DNA of 64,000 nt. It comes from a virus. Under the pieces are notes generated by a model, which saw only the letters and a list, made by a program, of their open reading frames with translations, was not told where the DNA came from and did no database searches. The position numbers were made by a program, and so were the translations under genes. The stretch lies in IMG/VR virus record IMGVR_UViG_3300042382_000444, positions 1 through 64,000 of that record; one strand, written 5' to 3'. Each line of letters begins with the position of its first letter. Position 1 is the first letter of the stretch. This document shows, piece by piece, positions 48,401 through 55,351 of this stretch.

Positions 48401-50628
48401 TCACTCATATTTTAAAAAATAATATTAAAGAAAACTTTAGTGGTGTAGCTACACAAATAACAGCTGTTTCAGATGGAAAATATCCAGTAACAGTTTCTTT
48501 GGATAAAGCTGCTCCACCAGAAAGACAAGTTGAAAAAACTGTTGAAACTGGAATTTATTTTGATAACGTTAAAGGCGAAGGAGTATGGGGAATACTACAT
48601 CCGATATTCCATCCTCTCCAAACTGCTAGAGGAATTGCAAAAGCAGCTCAAGGAGATCCAGATGAATTAACCGCAAGAAGAGTAGCTCTTTCCCACCTTA
48701 AAGAATCTTTGAAAGATATATATGGTGGTGAAATAATTGTCATAGGCAACGCAGACATTAGACCACATGACATAGTTTATCTTGCGGATGTTTATGAAAG
48801 AATGTATGGAATATTTGAAGTAGAACAAGTAGTACATCACTTTACTCCAGAAACTGGATTTGTTACTAGTATTACTCCAAATGCTTTTGTTACTGTCAAC
48901 GATCCAGCTAGATGGTTCTTGTCATCTTGGATGGCATCTCAATTCAGTATGCAAAATTTAAGAAACGACACTAGGTTGCTTTTAGCTAATAAGTCAAATA
49001 ACTCTAGACTAACTATAAATGGTGACGTGTCAGTGGATAGATTAGGCGACATGCTTAAAGATCAAATGGTTGGCGGCATGCAATACACCCACGGACATTC
49101 CGCATTGCTAAAAGACATACAGGCTAATGCTTTAGCAGACTCAATGCCAGAGGGTGCTGAACAAATGAAGGCAATGATTGCAGCAAACACGGGTAGGCTA
49201 GAAGGCTCTGTAAAAAGCGCTGTCTTTGCCGGTTTGGTTATGCCTGCAATAACAGCTACAGCAACAGTTGGTGCAACTATGTTGGGAGGCCCTATAGCTG
49301 GTGCAGCTGTTGCAGCAGGACTTTCTTTGGCAACCGATGGTGCTTGGAACGCGTGGAAGTGGGTAAGGGACAATGTTCTAGACCAGCATGGTTGTTATAT
49401 CCAGTACTTGTCAAAGAATGGGCAACCGATGGATGCAGGTTTGTCGAACTTCCAGGGCATGGTTGTTGGTAAATACCACTCAATAAAACTTCTTCCTGGC
49501 CTTCTTAACGTAAGAACAAAAACTAAATCTATTGAAGGCAATGCCTTCATAAGATCAGATGACTTGTTAAAGAATATGGGTTGGAAAGAAAAAGAAATAG
49601 GTGATCTTGTCAGATATATAAGTTTAGAAAATGCAATTGTTCACTCTCAATTGTTAAAGTATTCTGGATTAGGGCCAGAAAAGACAGGCCTTAATCAATA
49701 CTTTAAGACTATCGTTTATGTAAAGCATGTAGTTGACGGTGACACCATAGATGTTATAGATGTATTAAGTGGATCTAACGAAACATATCGTGAATATAGA
49801 GTAAGATTTGACGGAGTTGACACTTCAGAATTGCAAAAAAATAATGTTTCAAAAGATGTTGGAATAATAGATGTCAACTCAACAGCTTCAAAAGGTTTGT
49901 TCTTTACAAAAGCAGCATTAGAGGGCAGACTAATAGTTCTTAGAGTAAGTCCAAACAATGCTACAATGATACTCACCGCAGATGATTTAGAAGCAGGTGC
50001 ACTAGTTAACAATAGAGTCAACTATGCAACTTCAAGAAGAAGTGAAAAATGGGGTAACAGCGGACCTGAAAGATATATGGCGTCCGTATTTTACAAGACC
50101 GACGCAGAAAGCTATGCCGCCATTAAGAACCAGATAAGGTCAATATTCCTAGCAATACCAGGGACAACAGACGATACTCTTGCTTACGTAAAAAATAAAG
50201 CAAAAGAATTAATAAGCCCAGAATCTGTGATCTATACTAGATTTGATCAGCTATACGCAGCTACCTTAACTGTACAAAACCTTATCAGAGACTCCCTTCC
50301 TACTTATGGTACTCAAAAAACTGCAATCCACTTTGAAACAAGTGGAGAGACCGATCCACTAAACGGACTGAGCAACATAGAAATAAGAGCCTATGATGCC
50401 CTTGTTGATATGTTAGTTCTATTAAAGATTTATAATAAAGCTTCAGAATGGCCAATGGCTGAGTGGGACGAGTACTATGAGGATGGAACTCCAGTAACAC
50501 TTAACTGGGAATTAATCACAAATGGATTGGGTAAGGTTTACACAGCAGGGTTAAATCTCGTGAGTGGGCCAGCAATGGTTGGCGTAGACAAAATGGTTCC
50601 AACTTTCAAAAAAGTATTAGGTGAATAA
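39490..50628 (+). CDS. Giant baseplate hub protein (3712 residues) with an internal staphylococcal-nuclease-like domain
   Basis: The modules, by eye, are: (a) residues ~330-465, a baseplate beta domain with DTTISLKLYFPNYEEIW and FTLEVDLELFQFNHKPF; (b) a second copy, ~796-927, with MISIAMTIFGENELRKI and VQLMLVDFDIFQQKREN; (c) ~1305-1485, a gp27/gp44-like hub part with MRLKPGVRVHLRAGYG and IIAQSDAVEL; (d) ~1815-1850, LLPNYIVAVRPFEDRSTIFY; (e) ~3083-3140, a second hub segment, DIRPHDIVYLADVYERMYGI; (f) hydrophobic helices at ~1750 and ~3240-3280; (g) ~3408-3545, a thermonuclease-like domain with D3416-G-D3418-T, R3439, D3444, E3447 and R3528 in family order. It starts two bases after the upstream gene. 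Such length is exceptional for a hub and suggests fusion of several baseplate genes. Confidence 0.75.
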   Translation: MADNNDIDITSDQASQNLYADSDLAPMTSLFGEMGRDRSFWSQVSSGVAKVVDVAAAYATGGLSMLTEHGLDGFKANYNEVNKDLDAIGISRENFEGDSNSLFVQLTSFRKSEMNHLKDEKARTLIFEKIYQSGLIQLAEMAGGIREFAKLRFKNAETLRASAAKFNDPTRDTLWLEKLIQVKNYFYKDPLALTTVYKYFPNLYRLFITALAATGDYGHNIDDDPLNNHNQIMENMFKAFGTDEEGNAVFKPIWAVENFLTAQKIDKVIKDMGWNVSNAPASPDIFHLRLGASNFYVPPISINVNTGFQTGSLTGGAIRQKASPKFNTGYRDTTISLKLYFPNYEEIWGITIDDATRISLNSNFHIDFKDPEHEQKIDKFLSSLRGLVASFKYAPIIPIKNHYLNSVFDITGVALSSMTISTVPGFPFTLEVDLELFQFNHKPFLPMIKDFNQAVHWGKYRHYMGRAAGALANSVSAEFLANSPTQPTVPGNEEAQNAAVTGLIDDSSLNNENDAYMTSPYGAMPTDTKPYDSGVLTTNVMNDWTNGNGITLYVPESVQSKIFSPDTASFRSDEEKAVQEFGRAFWQNLLFKFGINVTDEALYRSLDTVVINSTQFATSLFQKNVAGKIVDVALAGANAKNVYEMVYDALVIDHINTEKITNLSVIDYLRNRKTPNELQTPNLGDPAETQALKDKKWELYLSSQSVKGMLAYKINSNTEAILRKKKIDIDKNSKDWASTREMEEKKFVDAFMVTLYERTFQDESIKSLLEVGAVREAENVNRTDGTNISAFTIREWEIPMMKIDLDPQSVIVNSVSLSMGNNLARLQLQMQEEPTFQYIGSKDTMISIAMTIFGENELRKIKKMFDFLSGLARLEHAAGVIGFMGIKNIITALAGVKYVLPLNFSVQTVEGFPHVYNVQLMLVDFDIFQQKRENISSQQQAAFIKEFGSKRNPFLRLKQRWDMINTYPDLPLDLVDADSKDMVGTLDPDFYFRSFEMYDDDVVKSIIDPSKYTLPTGNTNEKNNLSDRGKSFVYFVKKILIENNGDINKVKEYLIDQSKLSSTEAMKVFRIAIFDQMNEPEFETPLQASRFIANKYPSIWKDMIDLFKDEDNIEYAFEDIKFGTKYGELKIGDVVSGSKEEVDKFNKLITDSIEKADGKELPSFDPDDVDHFGLMHFLPAADSGQTGKLPAIYQTPDGGYVLGYQHKEDGRFYVAQDYLTVDANGKMTPTSKVTQVSDTQSPERDSQNSHTGVPTAKSLDSYMNAYGTDNVDASQAVSTGGSHKGVAKHWQKMMLDTRYRDIGGRMIRAFPTYMLWLIDDSNFFAGVKLFDNFYGLQSIIDFSIVQSEDILGDTLMLRLSNTYSKLSRPELTLNSIINTEGVLNSGTTSTEIKSAATNLSQGTAAIVQTLLNRTMNIKSHMSSKYVTEIENMRLKPGVRVHLRAGYGSNPNSLQTIFNGVIAEVEHGEIMTIIAQSDAVELSPIINSTKKKGDSGKIDGGINTGLWMSEPRDLMIRLLSMGASRMREAFAHATRGAVFSENKFGIRHFGSILYAPLSAEEEQKAMQYKASVVNAFNAIAKNPVSGTAGLAWNSTVNIATGGTAQFLNTGINVGSTGGLSPLQGVTGLESAGGSVRTPVVGAMQTLWANFSTQRDLEIFKRNIYPGNGVGVAQFLGGDLDDGWSTMASMDISMIDKEKFGYLDRLSNNTWSGLIDQSGKGVTDAAEVLEKTTANNKLVDSSNSIGTSKIIAGTAALAVGYFASPVAGLALGSGLLGSMNGRGLSNIMKTMGLVSDLDDDIYDEVSFRAQTYMRSIWDMFQMCARLLPNYIVAVRPFEDRSTIFYGKPHWLYTSGVFPVSTGFPNEENARTNGINTPGYINPDDTLNEILSSVNKNTGSTADAMFAAGSKESTVADNMASMAKDIISGTGIFAAGGRLRGKVINFADTERQKYYHYDKIVSRLPVNKGKVQVGFHLPFASSSRLNPTLGDKEVDRRTASKQIDAPIQQDHKQIDQLPIRFRYPFFSNRASGTLPSLDYDKIVKSVEGEDVPKIISNIVQISLLEKSLVSKEKDSDTTALVSSKEEGGEPTLDFNFNFASKLPFLGLDQLMTDTAAFDPSGIYDPKGKLGIITTSRTVRMPLPVLDMQSQTDIQLTSGGQTVLLENFEKYYDDLDPAYALQDKYRAGGAMLDFTEWGMPASAEDEQFYIAMRWPYNPLESRSARGFDEKASVNVKQQVLQDFLKMYNLKEEDLVGSPEEYKKRKVLVYNPEKKVAVVCTPAYFLWGETEADGDGSNKIDAVISPDAAYFLHLLINDKGQILSPLENLGTLSLEQADGNGTTTTAGQWEALGMAEQNLKECMFTFVPDGTPVGVVTSDYNPANQFSFGTESFIPGNDTFLIGFGAFKTADEGRSLEDQINNGFLPAVVLPENTGGHPSLRSNNHSGILSDDYTFDDVISLKTSIDWQREWSRGGNYLKYYDKVSAGDYESLKQDKLIEKLEEDKKDKTFENFVKVYDPIDSVSVTARGFYDEKFDSTVKTIAGNGRRVYEAQQIWDQFRYGYHNYDSVKNIFYQMFNLDPDDDTDSQDPLFELLTGSGIQAFEEFGADSRSSEFSTLLGADWVSTLTRGEGTADNYQFGTDVAAAIDIAVNEYVDGGFDGFDENRSKIINKDKGIIDAYNALVYKKVSGIRNLVKGHFETYEYGPTQEDADPAAGADKSPAKSSTNDSILADVISKLSLSKKPEDKAKVLLSNIKTPKQLFLLLVGIFRQKLWADPYARAWVVLRPDKKRFNPSTGTSILNAVVPVTAPVTIAFNLGSDENDDWSFRSFDRIFNAFIDYNAEYATNPQSLIKLLKANAKEGSNAGNWITGVLEDVDSFWDRNIGPIFTAFDAALGNLLNMFRMSMAQMGYGLNELENFTKQANILNKAYNDSIYYSLGRQGTLLRAVDNPFTREYGEPVVEVREPFQRLHYISSFTHILKNNIKENFSGVATQITAVSDGKYPVTVSLDKAAPPERQVEKTVETGIYFDNVKGEGVWGILHPIFHPLQTARGIAKAAQGDPDELTARRVALSHLKESLKDIYGGEIIVIGNADIRPHDIVYLADVYERMYGIFEVEQVVHHFTPETGFVTSITPNAFVTVNDPARWFLSSWMASQFSMQNLRNDTRLLLANKSNNSRLTINGDVSVDRLGDMLKDQMVGGMQYTHGHSALLKDIQANALADSMPEGAEQMKAMIAANTGRLEGSVKSAVFAGLVMPAITATATVGATMLGGPIAGAAVAAGLSLATDGAWNAWKWVRDNVLDQHGCYIQYLSKNGQPMDAGLSNFQGMVVGKYHSIKLLPGLLNVRTKTKSIEGNAFIRSDDLLKNMGWKEKEIGDLVRYISLENAIVHSQLLKYSGLGPEKTGLNQYFKTIVYVKHVVDGDTIDVIDVLSGSNETYREYRVRFDGVDTSELQKNNVSKDVGIIDVNSTASKGLFFTKAALEGRLIVLRVSPNNATMILTADDLEAGALVNNRVNYATSRRSEKWGNSGPERYMASVFYKTDAESYAAIKNQIRSIFLAIPGTTDDTLAYVKNKAKELISPESVIYTRFDQLYAATLTVQNLIRDSLPTYGTQKTAIHFETSGETDPLNGLSNIEIRAYDALVDMLVLLKIYNKASEWPMAEWDEYYEDGTPVTLNWELITNGLGKVYTAGLNLVSGPAMVGVDKMVPTFKKVLGE

Positions 50629-50629
50629 T

Positions 50630-52699
50630 ATGTCAGATACAGGAATAAATTCTTCAGACCTAGGCAGTACAGCAAGTATTGCAAACAAAATAGGTGAATC
50701 ATTCTATCCAAATGGAGAGGTTGTAATAACTGGCACAACAATGTCCAGGCAGCCATACGAAGATAGAAGCTTAAGAAGCGCTGACCCAGTAAAGATAATT
50801 CAAGGCGATGGTCTTTACAGGAATCCAGCTTTTGCTATTAATGCATATGCGCAAAGCACCCAGTCAGCAATGCACGGAATAGTGGCATCAATGTCCGATT
50901 TAAATGATGATATAAAAATAGCTGATCCAAATGACCCAAGAGGAACTCCACTAACTGGGGCAGCAGCAAAGATGGAAATAGCTAAGAACTCCATGTTAGT
51001 AACAGGATATGCTCCTAGTGGTTTTTCTGAATCAATCAGAGCATTAAATAATAGCGTTATTAATAGCACTGTACAACCAACAGATTCAGACCTAGCATAT
51101 GTGACCAGCGAAATGGGAGCTACTGTAGCAGAAAAAACTTCAGGTTACATTCCTTCTTCAGAGCCAGGAATGGTTTTGAATGGAGGGTCTAGAGCTATCG
51201 CTTTAGATTCTTTGTTAAGTGATCAAGAAAAAGAAGTGTATGCAACTAAGGTAGCTCAGCTAAATAATAAAGCAAACTTTAAGGGTTCAGTTAGTGCATT
51301 CACTATAGATTTTAATACAAATGAAAAAGGACAAAATCTTTCAAGTCTTGGTTTTGCAATAAATCAAGAACCAAGTTATATATCTGGTTCGATGCAAGCT
51401 CTACCTATTGATTCGAATCTTTTGGGTAGCGGAAAAAAAGTATGCCACATATCAGCAGCGCTAATAGAGATGATGCTCCAAGTGACTAATACAATGTATA
51501 TACAAGGTGGAACTGGTGTTAGAACTTTAGTTGGTCCAAATTTTTCTTTACTTACTGCAGAAAACAACAGTGTAAGCGACCACGCATTTGGTAGAGGTTT
51601 TGATATTATGGCTGTTGGGAATTCAGCTATTCCAGTAACTGCATTGTCAAAGAACATAGATACATATAGACAAGGGCTACACTTGCTTTTGACTACATTA
51701 AATGGACTAACACAAGACTTACACCCAGACCTAATAGTGGTTCATGATCAATTGATGGTTGAGCTAGGAATAGCTGAAAGTGGCTTAGAAGGGGCTAATG
51801 CAGCGGTTAGAACAAAGTATCCAAACCTAGGTAAATTTGTTAACTTTGCTGTTGACTCAAGCCATAGAGACCACATACATGTTAGCTTTTCTCCACAAAG
51901 AGCTGGGTCATTTATAACTCCAGAAATAGCAACTGCAATAACTGGCGTTAGCTTTACCGCAGAAGATGCAAAAGGCGGGATAAGCATGGATAAATTTAAA
52001 CAAAATTTCTTTGGCAAACCCAATGCTTCTCTAAGCACAGATGAACTCATGGCACTCTTGTCTACATCTGGTTTGTTTAGTCTTGAAGTGTCTGCAATAT
52101 TTACTGCAATAGCTGAAAGAGAAGCAAGAATTAGGCCAGCTGCCATTAATACAACACGTCCTTCTGATTTTTCTGTTGGCTTGTTCCAAATAAACTTATT
52201 AGAAAAAGCACACGGCACCAAAACATTTTACCTAAAGTACAATGCATCTGGACAACCGGAAGACAGCACCGTTTTAGGTTTCAAATTGGCTTACTCAATT
52301 GACTCAGATAATAATCCAAAAACACTAGCTAGCAAAGTGATGAACCAAGCAACTCAAGCTACTGTCGATCAAAGGGTATGGATACCCTACAACCAAGCCT
52401 GGATGTTAGGTGTAACTGCAGTCGGATCGGTAAGGGTTGCCCAAGTAATTAAAAAAAATAATCCAATTGACGAATACTGCTTTCACCCATGGGGAGATTA
52501 TGGAACTGAATACGTTCCAGGTTTTATATTTAAAACAAAATTCTCTACCGCATTGTCAGTTTATTTGAATAGAGGCGGAACAGATGCTAATTTAAGAAAA
52601 TGGATTAGAACAAACATACCACAGAAATCAAGAGCCTATTCATACATAGAAGGATGGATGGGTGGTTCCGTGTATAAAGAAGATGGAAGCGTATTGTAG
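50630..52699 (+). CDS. Tail-associated lysin: M15-like peptidase plus lytic-transglycosylase-like domain
   Basis: 689 residues from ATG 50630 (GTGAATAAT overlaps the previous stop). Residues ~275-425 carry SDHAFGRGFD (S316-x-H318-x-x-G-x-x-x-D325) and SHRDHIHVSF (H415, H417), the zinc site of M15-type D,D-/L,D-peptidases. Residues ~460-650 carry AIAEREARIR (likely catalytic Glu) and SVGLFQIN, the signature of SLT/goose-lysozyme-like transglycosylases. Both cleave peptidoglycan and would open the wall locally during injection. Residues 1-250 are a probable baseplate-binding part. Confidence 0.75.
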   Translation: MSDTGINSSDLGSTASIANKIGESFYPNGEVVITGTTMSRQPYEDRSLRSADPVKIIQGDGLYRNPAFAINAYAQSTQSAMHGIVASMSDLNDDIKIADPNDPRGTPLTGAAAKMEIAKNSMLVTGYAPSGFSESIRALNNSVINSTVQPTDSDLAYVTSEMGATVAEKTSGYIPSSEPGMVLNGGSRAIALDSLLSDQEKEVYATKVAQLNNKANFKGSVSAFTIDFNTNEKGQNLSSLGFAINQEPSYISGSMQALPIDSNLLGSGKKVCHISAALIEMMLQVTNTMYIQGGTGVRTLVGPNFSLLTAENNSVSDHAFGRGFDIMAVGNSAIPVTALSKNIDTYRQGLHLLLTTLNGLTQDLHPDLIVVHDQLMVELGIAESGLEGANAAVRTKYPNLGKFVNFAVDSSHRDHIHVSFSPQRAGSFITPEIATAITGVSFTAEDAKGGISMDKFKQNFFGKPNASLSTDELMALLSTSGLFSLEVSAIFTAIAEREARIRPAAINTTRPSDFSVGLFQINLLEKAHGTKTFYLKYNASGQPEDSTVLGFKLAYSIDSDNNPKTLASKVMNQATQATVDQRVWIPYNQAWMLGVTAVGSVRVAQVIKKNNPIDEYCFHPWGDYGTEYVPGFIFKTKFSTALSVYLNRGGTDANLRKWIRTNIPQKSRAYSYIEGWMGGSVYKEDGSVL

Positions 52700-52710
52700 G
52701 AGGAAATATT

Positions 52711-53073
52711 ATGGCATTAAATTATCCAAAGTTTGATAAAAGAATTACTGATAGAATAGATGAAGCTTCTTTTAAGCAATCAAAGAATAGACCAGGTACA
52801 GTAATGGCTTACAATTCAGGACATAATACTGCAACAGTTATGGTCGACGAAAAGTACTCTGACCTTATTGGTAATATGCTTTCTAACGTACCATGCCCAT
52901 TTGTGTATGGTGTTCAAACGGTCGCTCCAGCCCCAGGCACACGCTGTCTCATAGGCTTTAGAGACGCAGAAGAAAAGGAACCGTATGTCTTGATGTATTT
53001 TAATGACATTCATTCCCATAAAAATATTAGAAATACCTCGATAGACACTGGCATACCAAAGTTTATGGTTTAA
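52711..53073 (+). CDS. Baseplate spike protein, gpV/gp5-N-like OB fold
   Basis: 120 residues, AGGAGG upstream. RPGTVMAYNSGHNTATVMVD, then CPFVYGVQTVAPAPGTRCLI and GFRDAEEKEPYVLMYF match the OB-fold domain of phage baseplate V/gp5 N-terminal proteins, which connects the hub to the membrane-piercing needle. It lacks the usual long C-terminal beta-helix; that part may be supplied by the next gene. Confidence 0.7.
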   Translation: MALNYPKFDKRITDRIDEASFKQSKNRPGTVMAYNSGHNTATVMVDEKYSDLIGNMLSNVPCPFVYGVQTVAPAPGTRCLIGFRDAEEKEPYVLMYFNDIHSHKNIRNTSIDTGIPKFMV

Positions 53074-53078
53074 TTATT

Positions 53079-53765
53079 ATGATAGATCAAAATAGCGAAC
53101 AATTTAAACAGTCTCCTGTTTTTAACGAAACAGCAGAAATAAAGAGAAGAAAAGAATTCTCACATAGAGAAGTCGGCTTGACCCACCCAGATAATAAAGC
53201 CTTTATTAGAATAACGGACATGGGTGAGATAGAGATATTTGGAGCTCCTGGCGTTGGTTTGGTTATCAATCCAAACACAAGAAGCATATCCATATTTGCA
53301 GACTCCATTAAGATGTACTGCAAAGATGATGATGGTCTAAGATGGAATGAAAAGTCCTTTAACCCAGCTGCAGATGTATATAATGAGCCTGCTCTTTTAA
53401 AGACTGGAGACTTTTTAAACAACCCAGCGTATTATAGGACCGGCCAGTTTTTAAATAATTTAGAAAATTATGAACAGGAAGAGGTCGTAACTCCCATTAC
53501 TATAATAGGTAAGTACGGCCTAGGTTTGAATAATGAGCAGGGCTCAGAAGTAATAGAAGATCCAAATGGGTTGACTTTTGAGCAAGTTTCTTTAATAGAA
53601 TCTTATTCAAAAACTCACACCGAATCCGAAGTAGCCAAATTGCAACAGTTTATTAAAATGGGATACTCCTATCAAGATGCAGTTTCTAAGGTAGAAACTA
53701 GCGACTTTAATGAGCCAAGTGATATGGAAAATTTTCCTTGGATAGATAATGATTTGGATAAATAA
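53079..53765 (+). CDS. Baseplate/spike-associated protein
   Basis: 228 residues, five bases after the OB-fold gene. FIRITDMGEIEIFGAPGVGL and NPNTRSISIFADSIKMYCKD show short alternating beta strands as in spike beta-helix proteins. The middle has two similar short pieces ending in DFLNNPAYY and QFLNNLENY, and the C-terminus is helical and acidic. Probably the spike continuation or a wedge component; no family is recognised with certainty. Confidence 0.55.
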   Translation: MIDQNSEQFKQSPVFNETAEIKRRKEFSHREVGLTHPDNKAFIRITDMGEIEIFGAPGVGLVINPNTRSISIFADSIKMYCKDDDGLRWNEKSFNPAADVYNEPALLKTGDFLNNPAYYRTGQFLNNLENYEQEEVVTPITIIGKYGLGLNNEQGSEVIEDPNGLTFEQVSLIESYSKTHTESEVAKLQQFIKMGYSYQDAVSKVETSDFNEPSDMENFPWIDNDLDK

Positions 53766-54148
53766 TGAGCGATTTCTATTTTGATCTTAGTGGTGATATT
53801 AAAGTCTCACCAAATAAAGATATAGCTGTTATAGGAGATGGGTCAAGGAAAGACGTCCAACAAATATACATAAGACTTATGACAGAGCCAAATGACTTTA
53901 CTGTATATCCAAGGCTTGGCTGCGATCTCTCTATGCTCTATGGAATGCCGCAAAGTAAAACTACTGGTGAACTAGGTAAAAGAATTATAAGAAATGCGCT
54001 TATGGACGAAACTGTAGGTGGTATATTTAAAGGTAGATTTATAACAATAGACGCCGTACCAACATCTGCTAATTCAATTAGATTTGATGTACATATAGAA
54101 GACAATAGTGTGGAACCGATAACTCTTTCGGTTACACAAAACATTTAA
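53765..54148 (+). CDS. Baseplate wedge protein, gp25/gpW-like
   Basis: 127 residues, one-base overlap with the upstream stop. FDLSGDIKVSPNKDIAVIGDG, DVQQIYIRLMTEPNDFTVYP, RLGCDLSMLYGMP and IRNALMDETVGGIF are the order and spacing of the gp25/gpW (lysozyme-related fold) wedge family. It is followed by a gpJ-like gene exactly as in P2 (W-J) and T4 (25 near 53/6). Confidence 0.7.
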   Translation: MSDFYFDLSGDIKVSPNKDIAVIGDGSRKDVQQIYIRLMTEPNDFTVYPRLGCDLSMLYGMPQSKTTGELGKRIIRNALMDETVGGIFKGRFITIDAVPTSANSIRFDVHIEDNSVEPITLSVTQNI

Positions 54149-54160
54149 TAAGGAGCAAAA

Positions 54161-55330
54161 ATGGCGATAGTTTATAGCAAAAGTAAACCAGAGGTACTAG
54201 GCAGAATGCTTTTAGCATTAGAAAAAAATGCTGGTATTACGGCAACATATCCTGGAGCTATAGCTAGAGCTTTTGCTGAAGCAGTTGCCACAGAGGTAAG
54301 TGATTTGTATGAGACTTTAAAGTTTGCGGTTGATCAAACAGCAATGTCAACAGCCTCTGGTAGGTCGCTTGACCTGATTGGTGAACTCTACGGCGTTGGC
54401 AGAAAAGTCGTTTCTCCAGATGCAGAACAAGAAAGATCAAGTTTTAATATAGAGTTCTTTATTAGTTCGCCTTCTTCATCTGACATCATTGTCACTAAGG
54501 GAACTTCTATCTTTAATGACGTTACCGAGTTTGCCTCTAGACAGTATCAGTACCAGTTAGAGTCTGACGTAGTTATAATAGCCGGAACTACTAAAGCATT
54601 CGGAAGAATTACCCCTTCTTTTAGTAGTGAAGACTTTACCGCAGCCAGAGGTAGCTTAACAAAGCACAACTTCACCGCACCAGATGGAACAATAGTCTAT
54701 TGCTCAAACCCAAAGGAAGTCTATTCTACTTCTGGCATGGAAAGTGATGAGAATTATCGTCGTAGAATTAGTCTTTCGATAAAGGAAAGATCATATGGAA
54801 CAGCAGAATCCCTAAGACTCAATGCTCTTGCACTTCCAGGAGTAAGAGATGTTAGAATTAGAGAGTCTTCATATGGGCTTGGTTCTTGTGACATTATTGT
54901 TGTCCCAGAATCTCAGAGAATAGATCCTAGCTTTGTGCAAAATGTTGCAAGTAATTTATCTGGGAGAAAACCTGTGGGCATAAAGCTCAATATAAGGATT
55001 GCAGATAGGATTGGCATAAACACTGTTGCCAATATAGTTCTGCCACAGGGACTTAGTTCATCAGCCATTACTGCTATAGAAAACCAAGCTAATTTGTTTG
55101 TTAAAAGATACTTGAATTCTATGACAATAGGCAGTTCTATTTCATATTCAGATATAGAAAGTCAGATTAGGGCGTCTTCTGATTTTATCAAAAGTGTCAA
55201 TGTATTAAGCGTCACCTCAAAGGGTCAGGAAATACCTAAGGGTATTTTTAGGTTAAACACCGAAAGAGAGTACATGATAGCTGGGACTGTATCGGTTTTT
55301 TCTGTTATAATGTCTTCACAAGGTTATTAG
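54161..55330 (+). CDS. Baseplate wedge protein, gpJ/gp47-like
   Basis: 389 residues, AAGGAG site. EVSDLYETLKFAVDQTAMST, ASGRSLDLIGELYGVGRK, ESDENYRRRISLSIKERSYG and ALPGVRDVRIRESSYG are the hallmark blocks of the Baseplate_J family. It assembles wedges around the hub and couples conformational change to sheath contraction. Length is normal for the family. Confidence 0.85.
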   Translation: MAIVYSKSKPEVLGRMLLALEKNAGITATYPGAIARAFAEAVATEVSDLYETLKFAVDQTAMSTASGRSLDLIGELYGVGRKVVSPDAEQERSSFNIEFFISSPSSSDIIVTKGTSIFNDVTEFASRQYQYQLESDVVIIAGTTKAFGRITPSFSSEDFTAARGSLTKHNFTAPDGTIVYCSNPKEVYSTSGMESDENYRRRISLSIKERSYGTAESLRLNALALPGVRDVRIRESSYGLGSCDIIVVPESQRIDPSFVQNVASNLSGRKPVGIKLNIRIADRIGINTVANIVLPQGLSSSAITAIENQANLFVKRYLNSMTIGSSISYSDIESQIRASSDFIKSVNVLSVTSKGQEIPKGIFRLNTEREYMIAGTVSVFSVIMSSQGY

Positions 55331-55351
55331 AACTGAAAGAGTGGTATTTAC

